Part shown: positions 42,101 through 54,100 of the stretch, piece after piece
Layout: every line of letters begins with the position of its first letter
How positions within the stretch are numbered: position 1 is the stretch's first letter
DNA from: Plutella xylostella
Taxonomy: Eukaryota > Arthropoda > Insecta > Lepidoptera > Plutellidae
Direction: 5' to 3'
Assembly: GCF_932276165.1 (NCBI RefSeq)
Contig: NC_064000.1
Coordinates: forward strand, 6,138,001 to 6,202,000
DNA length: 64,000 nucleotides
Translations under genes and position numbers: made by a program
The notes under the pieces: generated by a model
Database searches by the model: none
What the model saw: the letters and a program-made list of their open reading frames with translations, nothing else
What the model was told of the DNA's origin: nothing

Positions 42101-45100
42101 ACCTTCATTGTGAAAAAGTGAAATTCTGAATACCTTCTCTGCCACGTGACATGGATCATGGGAATATAGGAAGCTTAGGTTATACATGTATAATAGTTTT
42201 ATATTTTGCAAATACAGTAGAATCAGTATTGAATATACGAATTCATACGCTCACCGTACGAGCTTATTATTAGTAACACAAGCTTTTACAATAGCAATGT
42301 GTATTAAATTCGATGTACCAGACAGATAAATACCTGTTTTATCTCTCCATTTATCAGATTAGCATTTATGTAGCCCAGGTTTCCAGGAATACTGGATAAA
42401 CATCAGTAATTCCAACACCAAATTGTTTTCAAATCACTTCATCCGTGGAAGCCCGCCTAAATTACATTATAGTAAAACTTAAATTAAGGTTAGTATTTTG
42501 ATTTGTAAATTTTCGTGTGAATTCTGTAGCTGTATGGGCCCATCCGGCATGTCCATAATTATAATTGAATAATAAATCACATTTATTGACGTTCTCAATA
42601 GGCAGATGTAGACTCCAGACCGCTGGACTGACGATCCTAGACACGCTGCCGGTAGTGATAGATAGATAGATAGTGGTTGGATGATAGTGTTGGATGTCGG
42701 CCGTTGTTAAACAGTGTTTACCGTTTTTTGTGGTAGTTCAGATTGAGTCGAGGTTAGCACCGCAGCGGTCTGAAGATTCGTTTTTGTTAAGATAGAGTGA
42801 TCTCTCAGGATATTGCATCTCGTGCAATGACGCACTGCGCACGCGTGCCAATGAAGATACAGGCTGATGCGTTTTCGGACATCGTGCACTTGAAAGTAAT
42901 AAGCTATAATAATAATAATAATCTGTGTCTTATGGAAATGGCAAAACATAAAGGCTGGTGAATGCTGGCAGCGTATCTCTTTTTGCTTATGTACATTTTT
43001 TGAGTAGCACGCAAAAACAACCCGTGAAACCAGAATAAGTAGCAGAATAAGTCGTCATACTGCTAAAAAAGGGATTTCAAAAGGATTCGTTTATAAGAGA
43101 TATAACTAATGGATTTTTGGCGAAAACCTTTTACGATATGTTTTTGATTTATTTTTATCATCGCCTGTGTAATTGAAATTGTGTATCTAAATATTTACAT
43201 AACCATGTTTGATTTAAGTAAAAGAAAAAACGTTATGATGTGTAACAAATGGTACTTTTATTTTTATGTCAAAACCTCATACCTGCTAAATTATTAGTTT
43301 TGGCAGATATTGGGTAAATAAAGATCTTGCTCCGTATCGTCTATAGATTTCCGGATTCAAATTGTATTGAATTTGGCCCTTATTACTTCGTAAATGTTAT
43401 TTCGTTTTGACTTCGCGATAGAGCCCCTGCAGAGTCTTAAGTCTGCTAAATGGAATAAAGTTCAATTGCATGGCGATTGGATGTAATCACCACCAAATCA
43501 CATACACCTAACCAGTGATTCAGTTGCAATTTGCAGGATACCACTGGAAGCCCACAAAAAAGTTGCAACCCGATGTCAAACAAACACCCTGTATAGCGTT
43601 GCCTACATCCTACATGTGACAGATCTAATAATACAATACACATTGCGAATGCAGCTGTAACCTATATCTTGTTTATAGCTGGTCGTTGACACCGTGTAAT
43701 GTTTATTTTTAACCGACTTCAAAAAAAGGAGGAGGTTCTCAATTCGTCGGGATCTTTTTTTTTTTTTTTATATATTTTTTTATGTATGTTCACCGATTAC
43801 TCCGCCGTTTATGAACCGATTTTGTAAATTCTTTTTTTGTTGTATTGGGTTGAGCTTCCAGGTGGTCCCATTTTTTTTCAGAATTTTATCTCACCCCCAA
43901 GGGTGGGTAAAGGGGTAAAAACAGGGTATGAATTTCAATTTTGGGCACATATTAACCGATTCTAATGAAATTAAGAACGTAAAATATAGTTCTTATAACA
44001 AAAAAATATGATGGTGACCATGAGCTGATCTGATGATGGAAACGGAAGGCAGTCAGGGGAACTCCTCAACGGTATATAGCAACTACTTCGTGTTTAGGCT
44101 TGAATGATTCGTATTGATTAGTAGGACATTTTGGTATCATTTGCACCTTACTTTTGATTGAAAATTATTACAAATAAACTAAAAACTATTAAATAAAATA
44201 ATAATTAAAAAAATTAAAAAACCGACTTCAAAAAACCACTAAAATGTAAGAAATAATATAAGGTTTACACAAATTCTACTCGTATGAGACAGTACAAATA
44301 TACCTAAGCAGGAACTGTTCTTTTTTGAAGTTGGTGCCATATTTCTTCAGATTACTTTGTCACCGCACCAACATCAAAAAAGAACAGTTCCTGCTTAGGT
44401 ATATTTGTACTGTCTCATACGAGTAGAATTTGTGTAAACCTTATATTATTTCTTACATTTTAGTGGTTTTTTGAAGTCGGTTTTTTAATTTTTTTAATTA
44501 TTATTTTTAGTTAGTTTAGTTGTGCTGAGTTTGCGAGAGAATTTCGTTACTTAGTACCTATACAATACTGGATATTTTGTAAAGGAGATTTCGTCAGATT
44601 AAGACCGTTTCACTGAATCGATGGCAGCTGCTAGTGATTAAATGAAGAGGCTATTGGTACAGGCCTATGTTCTGTAAGGAACTATTTTTGATGTTGATCA
44701 ACCACTTACTGTTATCATTGGCTTCAATGAGTTAGCTTGATTTCACCCCACTTTTTTAAAAGATTTAATGGACAACATTTCAAAAAACTAAAGCTGCTAT
44801 AAATCGAAAACCATTTCGAGATTTAGCTCTAAAGGCCACAAATAAAATGTTTTTGTATTTTTTGGATGTATCATTTTCGAGAAAATCATAAAATAGTAAA
44901 AAAGTGCTGATGACGTCATGCATCAGGTGCGATGCATTTTGATGATCAAAGCCTATAGATTTAAAAACAAAGTAACTGTCACTTTCATTTTTGATTGACG
45001 TTGACGTTTTATCGTGACGTTGTTGTTTATTTGGGTAATTTCCATTAATTCTGTTCTGACACTTTCTAAGTATTTTTTTTTATTTATTATTAAGAGATGA

Positions 45101-48100
45101 CCTCTATATAATATGTCCCAGAGCATGCCACCGCCTACACAGCTGAAAAAATGCTTCTGCTTATGTTTTTACATGATAAGTACCTACTTTCCATCATTAG
45201 AAATATCAAGGTCATTTGAAAATGACCCATTTGTTGGTTGGCATGTAAACAAAGTTTAAATGTCACTTGTCAGTGTCATTTATGTTTTTTTTCGAGACTC
45301 AGGCAATAAACAAAAATAAAAATTGAGCCTAATATGTGACGTCACTTCCGGTTTTAAAATAATTAACTTTAAAGTTAAAAATAACATGTAAAAATTTATG
45401 TATAAACAAAATAAAAAAATACGGGTCCACTAATTTTCTATAAACTTTCCGAATAACTAAAAAAAATATAGGGTAAAGAAAATGAAATGTTGTCCATTCA
45501 AATGTTGGACAAAATATCATCGTTTTTAGTTGGTAATATCTTGTTGCTCTGTTAAATGTACTTCAATGTTGCAGAAAGAGTCATTAATTTTACATTGGCT
45601 AGCCTTTTCCGTTTAGGAGTAATTTGGTGATTTTCTCAGTGGAACCTTTTCATTGCCCTTGAGTGTAGTTGCTATGGAACAAAGCACATCTACCCATTTT
45701 GGCATTAAACACGGGAGAAATTCAGACTCGTCTAAGAATATAAAGAACCATTATTGTAGCAATTTTTTGCTCTACAAACCGTTTCAAGAAAATGTCAGGC
45801 ACTCTCCTGAAGATATTCTGAAAACACGCCACGAATAAGGACAATGCTTTGGTGAGAATATAGACAAACATATGTACTTAGAACGTGTGTAGTACTGTGT
45901 AGTGAATGAGATATCATTAAAATAATAGTTTTTTGGGTCTGATTAATGAGAATTCATTTTGTCGACGATAATCGGATACCTATTTAAAATTTTCTACTAA
46001 TATCCTAATATATTATAATATGTGCATTCGTTTTTATAGTAAGCAGACCGACTTGAATTTTAGAACTTCTGTTTATTACGTAGGTTTAATGAGCCCTACT
46101 TGTGCTAGGCTGCTAGCTCTGGTCTGGAGACGAAATAGGCAGACGTTCCCCTCTGGCGGGGTAGTAGGCCAGAAAGGCCCACCGATTTATAAAAACTAGT
46201 TGCAGTCTCAATTTTCACTAGACTCAATCTAGTTGGCAATGCGTTAGTTTCATAGAAAATGATTTGTTTACATACTAAAATGACAGCTTCAATTCATAGA
46301 ATATCCGGATTCCGGATTTGATCACAGATTTGGTCATGGTTTATTGTTATTAGCTGTTTCCTAGCAACCAATGTGAAAAAAATGCAATAGTGATGTACCG
46401 GTATGTAGATATGTATTAATCGACAAAAAAGGTCATAGTTGGGTTGCGTCATATCTTGAAAATCGCTCGCAAGCGGTAGTGGTTGGTGGGTTTAGATCAG
46501 ACTTTGTTGGGATACCTACAGGTGTTCCTCAGGGCTCGCATCTGGGTCCCCTACTTTACAACGCGTACTTGTTTGACATAGGTAATTGCTTTAACTTCTC
46601 TGAACACTTGTTGTACGCAGATGACAAGAAAATATTCTGTAAAGTTAGGAATCACACGGATTGTGTTAATATTCAAAACGATTTGAACAACCTCTGCACT
46701 TATTATTCATCTAACAATATTACAGTCAATGCTAGCAAATGTATGTGTATATCATTTACCCGTAAAATAAAACCCTTAACTTTTACATATAATTTTAACG
46801 GGACAGATGTGCAGAGATGCAGTCTTATTCGTGACTTGGGGGTTCATTTAGATGCTAAGATGTCTATGTCAGACCACGTTACTTATATTACTCAAAAAGC
46901 ATACCGCTCTTTAGGGTTCACATTACGTGCTTGTGCCCATTTCAAAAATATTTCATCCCTTAAAACGGTGTATTGCTCTTACGTGCGCAGCATTTTAGAA
47001 TATGCGAGCCCTGTATGGTCACCTGACTACCAATGTTACAAAGATCAGATTGAACGTGTTCAAAAGAAATTTGTCAACCATCTGAATTATCGTTTCCGGA
47101 ACTCTCCGGGCTCTTATGAGAGTGGTTGTCGTGAATATGGCTTGATGAACTTAAAGGACAGACGCACCGTGCTCGACATGTGTCTCCTGTATGACATCCT
47201 GCGCGGCCGCGTGGACTGCCCCGGGCTGCTGGCGCGGGTGTCGCTGTGCGCGCCGCGTCGCCGCACTCGCGTCACGCCCCTGCTGCATGCGTCCTACCGC
47301 TCTACTAACTATGCCGCCAATGCCACGCTGGTCCGCATTGCACGCACTTACAATAAGAAATATAAAGATATTGACCTATTTATACATAACAAAGCAGTAT
47401 TCAAACATCACATCACCAATCTCACGAGCATGTCTTAGCGTTTTGTTATGTTACTAAAGTTACAGTATTTGGTTTGTTGCTGCAGTCATGGCGTTATTGT
47501 CTTTTAGTTTGTTTTTAAAAGTAGTCACTTATATATTATTGTATGTGCAAATGTATAGTTCACCTTAGATATTATTTTTCATGGTTTTTCCGCTGACTTC
47601 ATGCTTTTACAGTTTATTTTATCAATCACTCTCTTAATGTAGGGTAACGTAACGTACCTTGGGACGCTTGTACCTCGGGACATTGATTGTATTTTAAAAA
47701 CCGGCTAAATAAACACATTAAAATTCTACCCTAGGTATAGTATTTTACTCGCTTGGTAGAACTAGTGAGTCTCGTGATCATACCAGAATCGAGTGTGTGT
47801 TGAAGACAATATGAAGTTTTTTGGAGTCAAAAGTAGCTTTTGTATAGTTTTTTGTGTTGCTTTATCTCATTGAAGCATGCTCAAAATAAAGACATGGATG
47901 TCACGTATAACTTTTCAGTTATTTAATTTTATGACATGGCAATTATCTGAAAGATTCCTATTAATTAAAAATAAAGTTATTTAAGTTTTGGTTAAATATT
48001 GCTTTTTTGTACCTTGGGACACGATTAAATTTGTACCTTGGGACACTGTTTCCTATGGCTTTGTACTATGGAAAATGCAAACATCTAAATAACGCCTTAT

Positions 48101-51100
48101 ATCTCTGTTCTTATTAGTGCCAGAGTGAAACTAGACAGAAGAGAGATGCAGTAAATCAATAAGAACAGAGATATAAGGCGTTATTTAGAAGTTTGCATTT
48201 TCCATAGTACAAAGCTATAGGAAACAGTGTCCCAAGGTACAAACGTGTAACGTACCTTGGGTCAAAACAAGCCTTTTTACTTTTATCTTAATTTAATAAA
48301 ATCTGGCCACACTAAAGCTTTAGCACAAATACTAGTGATAATAGATTATATATCCTACCGAATAAACAAAATTTCACATTAATACCTTAGTTGTACGCTG
48401 CGATAGCTTCATTCAAAGTTGGGGTAGTCGAAAATGTCCCTAGGTACGTTACGTTACCCTATGTATTTTTAATTTGTTATGCTTTTATTGATATGATATA
48501 ATTTTGTATATATTCTTAGTATATGTATATATATGTGTGTAATATAGTATTTATGTATATAGTATTTATATATGTATATAACTATTTTCGTTATTTTTAG
48601 TTAAGTTTCTATTATATATTTACATCCATATCTATTTTTTATATATATTTATAATTTCCTACCTACAAAATAAGTTATTGCTTGCTTTTTATTATTGCTC
48701 TTTGATCAGTAGATTTTAAGTACTTTTTAAGTAAAATGTGCACCTTTACATCTTAATGTATTCCAGGGAAACCTATAATTAGCCTTATCATAAGTAATAT
48801 GTTATGTTAAGTAAACAATGTAAAACGCTGTTGGTTTTCTAAATAAAATAAAATAAAATAAAAATAAAATAAGCGTCCGTAGTCGAATTGGATTCAGTAA
48901 TAGTAACTGATCACTGAGGTTAAGCAACAACTGACACGGTCAGCCATGGTAGGTACAACATGAGTTACCGATTTCAAATGGTTCTTTTCTGGACGCTTCC
49001 GTGCTTCGGACGGGACGTCAAGCCGTGGGTCCCGGTTGCTTCGGCTGCAGTCGTTAAGCCTAGTCAGAGTCAGAGGCCGCCCGAAGGGGCGGCTTCAAAG
49101 CATCTGACCGTCGGGTTGCCCACTTACAGGACAACTTCTGTGCATTGTACTCATTCAAAAAAGGCGATACGGCTCGCGACCTATCACGTGAGTATAAATG
49201 TACAGCGAAAAGTGGGTGACTTCGTGTATTAATCATTCCTAATTAAATTTAACTATACCTAATTAATTTTAAATTAGTATTTCTAACCCATGTCCTCGAA
49301 TTCATCGATAACACTTATCGATAATTGTTACATCCATTGGCAAGAAAAATGAAGACACTGTGTTCATTATTAAATGTCACTTCACGTAACCCTTATTGCT
49401 GGGAATTAAAACTCATAATGATATGTCCCATGAGACATAATCATGGTAAACGGTAAAATTTCCCCCCGCAAAAATTGGCAGACTTTTTTGTATCAAGAAA
49501 GATTGCTATGACGGTCCCGAGGGTACACCCGAGTCCGCGTTGTTCTATGGCTAGCTCTCATGGTGAAATAACTAACTCTTCGAATAATAACAGTAAGTGG
49601 TTGATCAACATCATAAAAAAAGGCTCCTGCAGGACATAGGCCTGACCCCGGAGCCTCTTCATCTGATCACAAGCAGCAGCCATCGATCCAGTGAATCGAG
49701 GGGCGTCCCACTACATTATCCTGTTCGCGTTAATTGCTCCGCAACGTTACAAATGTACTAGGACAGCAGTAGTGCACGCAAGTGGCAATCAATCAAGAGC
49801 TTCCGGCTGGGTAATCTGCACCGGATATCCGGTTGTCATCACTTAATTTACGTCTTTCCTTTACCTTCTTTTCCCGCCGAAAACATCGCGTCTCATTTAT
49901 ATGGAAATTGAAATAGGGTGGGAGCATTGAGTTTATATTGTGGGAGTACATAGAGATATAGAGATAGGATGATAAGACAGAGACGAGAGACGTTCTGTAG
50001 TTATTTTTTTTATTTTTATTGACGATTTCAGAGTTGGTATCATAATATATTGATATCATAAAAGTTATTCAGTATGTCGTGCCTATCTCCCTTCGAGAAG
50101 TGCGCTTACAAAAATGTACCCTGTAGCTTATCTTTATTTATACCATATTTATACCTACAAGACAAGGTAGGTATGAGAAGAAAATAATTTCAATTTTTCG
50201 GTTCACAAAAATAATATGAAATACAACGAGTAGCAAGCTTCATTACACTTGCGCCTTTCCCATTACGATGCTAAATTGTATAAAAGGTAAGTACTGTCGG
50301 CAAAACAGTCACAATATAAAACAATTAAATGCAGGGTACTAATATTTTTCGTGGTTACGTTAGTAGTTAAGAGATTTTAAAATTTTAATGTAGATAATAT
50401 TTGGCCATCATGTCCGAAGTATTTTAAGGTGTCAAACCATTGAATATTACGATATGCAACGTATAACATAAAACAGCTGGGTGCAACAAAATTATTACAT
50501 TGTATATTTTCAGTACTTTTCATATTTTTTGTTGTTTGTCCCAGATCATACTAACCCATAAATTTAGGCAAAAAAGGAAACAGCGCTCACTTCGCATGGC
50601 TGACTTTTCAACAAGAGAAATGAGTAATGCTCACAAAAAAATATACGATGACGGTCCACACTCCACACCACACACACAAAAGATACGTTGCTAACCGTAC
50701 ATGAGAGCGAATTCTGAAAATAAATACGGTACAAAAATGTAGAACTAAATCAAATCGTGAAATCTTCTGATGAATTTCAGTGTATAAAGGCAAAGGCACT
50801 GATTGATAATGTTTTATTAATAAGAGAAATTGAAACTTCATGAAATTCTGCTGTTCTCGAGAGATTACAACGTTAATAGCCCCGAAACCGCCATCTATCT
50901 CAATTTAAAAGCAACTTATTATAAATTCTGCCTACAGCTAAAAGTTTTCGTAGGAGTTGATAATTTTTTGCTTTATAAAATGATAAGTTAAATATGAGTT
51001 TATAGGAAAATTAATCATAAAAAACACTTCCGAAACTGTCGCTCGTTTACAATTCAAAATATATTCCTAAATATTAATAAAAGGGTTATTTTGGTGTAAA

Positions 51101-54100
51101 AATTTTGTAATTGGAACATTTTCATTGCTACTGAGTGTAGTTCAAGCCATCTCTATGTTCTGCGATTTCAGTAAACCGGGAAAAGTCAACCTCCGTTCAG
51201 TTATCGGCCTTAACACAAACGTAACAGAAGGGTTATTCTGTATTCTACCTTTACAAACCCTAATAAACTAAGCTATTGTCATGTAATCGGCGGGCTTATT
51301 GCAACGAGATACATTTGTCGTTAGCGCAGCAGACAGCGGTTCGACAGTTCGTTTTTCGCAAGCTAAAGTGACCCCCTGATCGTTTTCAATAAGGCGCGGT
51401 GCAGTCACAAGAAAAATGGGTCAGAAGCGAATCCTTCTGCTTCCGTGGCTCCTGTTCTGTGGGTCGGGCAGAGTTTATGTACACTGGAATGCAAAAATAA
51501 CTGCTAAATTGTTCAATCCACTTTTTCTTCTTAACTATACTAACTTTTGTAAAAGTGCTATATTGTGGGCTGAAAGTAGGTGAGTTAACTCATGATTCTG
51601 AAAAACTTTGGTTCAAATGAAAATTTGGTCTTATCGTTTAAAGTGACAGCTCCTCAAACGCCTTTATAAATCGGAATCCATTAGATAGCAGAACGAAGGA
51701 ATAATAAACCATCGATTGAAAAAACCAAGTAGAATATTAAATTACTTCAATGCCCAGTCAGCTATCGTTTTGCAGACAAAAGTAAAGGGTCAGTTCCTTT
51801 TCAAAAGACCGGAATCTTGAAAATAATAACAAAAGATATTTGCCTGAATGAAAAATCCCTTTTCAATATTCTAATGGAATACTGACAGATTGCTTCTTTT
51901 CAATAAAATTGTAAGTTAAAAATGAACGGATCTGACCGTCTTAGGGTTCCGTACGTATACGTACTATAGGGGAGACCGGGGCAAGATGAGATAGCTAAGA
52001 CAAAACTCGTTATACAAGGAAAATTTAGCTCTTTAGTAACATTCTTAAACATAAGAGGTAACCATTATACATTTCTCTATTATAATTAAACGTTGTAGCA
52101 TGCAAAATCACAGAACTTTTTTGGGCAAATAATGAAAACATAAACTCGGCAAATTTCCCGTTTTGCCCCATGACTGGGGTAAGATGGGAATCGCTGTGGG
52201 GCAAAACGAGTACGCTTTTTAATCAGGTAGACAAATGTGTGCCACTTCGTCCTCCTCATCTACTCCAGCACATGAGCGCCCGACCGTGGCAGACGCCGCA
52301 GATAAGCCAACCTTCGGTTGAATCAGAGTATATAAGTACCCACAATAGATGAAAGCACAGTCATCCTCTTCTTGGGGTGAACTATCTTCCGATTTTGTTT
52401 CTTTTTTGTACCTTTTGGTTTGATGCTTTTTCTGCAGGTTTTCCTTGTCAGTTGTCTTTTTCATCTTCTTTGCTGTCCCTTTTCCAGGTTTCTTTATTTT
52501 TTTTCTATTATAGTATGTATATTATATAGTATGGGATAGTATCCCATTATGCCCCGTTAATTTTGCCCCAATCCACACGTAGGTAAAAAGATGAAATAAT
52601 TCTATTCTCAAACTTAACCGGCGAATAAATCTGGTTTGTATTTAATGTTTTGGACTCCTATAATAAGCTCAGGATTAAAATAATACATTAACACAGGTAA
52701 TTACGTGTCTGCATGTCAGTTTTCGAAACAAATATCGCGTAAGAATACTTGCAATATCATTTGTTTCTCTCTGAAACGCAAAAACGAGTGCTAACCTATT
52801 TTCTCTGCTTGGACGCACTAGCGGAGAGCAAAGATCTTCCAAATGGCACTATCCCCGCTCCGAACACGATTACTATACGAGCTCACAAGCTCACTTCCCG
52901 TTCTGCCCCGAACTTCATCTTGCCCCGGTCTCCCCTATCCCGATTTGGCCATCAGATCTGTCACGTATACAAGTTATAAATCATAGAGAACATTTTCGCA
53001 TGAATAATTTTATGTTTAGTAAGCTCTAAATACTATAGATATACTCGTATTATGATATGATATGATATATTATGTAACTTTAGAATATAAGGTACTTATA
53101 AATATAATTGATATTATAATTTTATTAAACGAGTATAAACATTAATACCTAACTATAATATAGTTAAATAACGTACGCATAATATATTGCAATTACTAAT
53201 ATTAAATCCAGTAGCAAGTGACGGTAAATACAAATTGCCTGAAAAAAATATCACTCAATCTCTATTAGTTTCAGATTTCGACCCGCTGACCCATCTCATC
53301 GCGCTTAGGTGCCCTTCGACCCCCAATACTTAGATCACTTTCAGGCTTCCAGGGCATTACTCAACAAAAAATATTGTTCAAGTCGGTTAAAGCCAACTTT
53401 CAGCCATTAGCGTGGAATCAGACGAAATCCATTAAAAATATCAAGATCCAAATAAATTACTTTTTAAACAGACACCACCCGACAGAGACCTTCTGTACTC
53501 AACGGCTTCATTTAACTCAACTTTTATCGTTGGAAATGATAAATGCTTTAGATTTCCTTAATTCGACCTTTTTAATGACGACTACCAGGTACCAGGGCGG
53601 CAGGAGTGCGGCGAAAGCCTGTTAAAGTGTTCCGGGAGGAATTCACGTCCCAAGGTGGGCGGGGAGTGACAATTTTCGTTTACGAGTATGAAGCTGGTAC
53701 TTTTAATTCGGGCAGACGGAAATCTTATCTTAATAGTCTCCGCACCTCCCGGTAAAGTGGTAAAGAATGTTTTTGGAATTTAAGGCCAGGGGTGCGGCGT
53801 TAAGGAATTATATGAATTGTAAAAAAAATATTATGTGAAAAAATTATAGACATTGGTATGCTGAACCAAGATCAAAACCGATACATAGAAAAACTAATAA
53901 CATTTGAATGGATGAAACAATAATAATAATTATTATTATATTAAAATACCTTTTCATATAAAATTGTGGCATTAATTTAAGGAGTACATTTTCCTCGCTC
54001 ATTCCATGGCCCCAAAGCTCCTACCAGAAAATGTTCTCCGGGTAACTCAGTTATTTTGTAAGACTCACTTCATTAGGTTCTGTGAAAGCCAGTGATTTTG

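Larger units (their letters stand above)
46425..48871 (+). mobile_element. 5'-truncated LINE with A-rich tail
   Basis: RT coding sequence begins near 46425 without a start (GHSWVASYLENRS), ends TAG 47438, and the 3' tail runs to an (AAATA)n tract at 48841-48871. The tail is interrupted by the 47641-48460 element. No endonuclease or ORF1. Confidence 0.8.
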
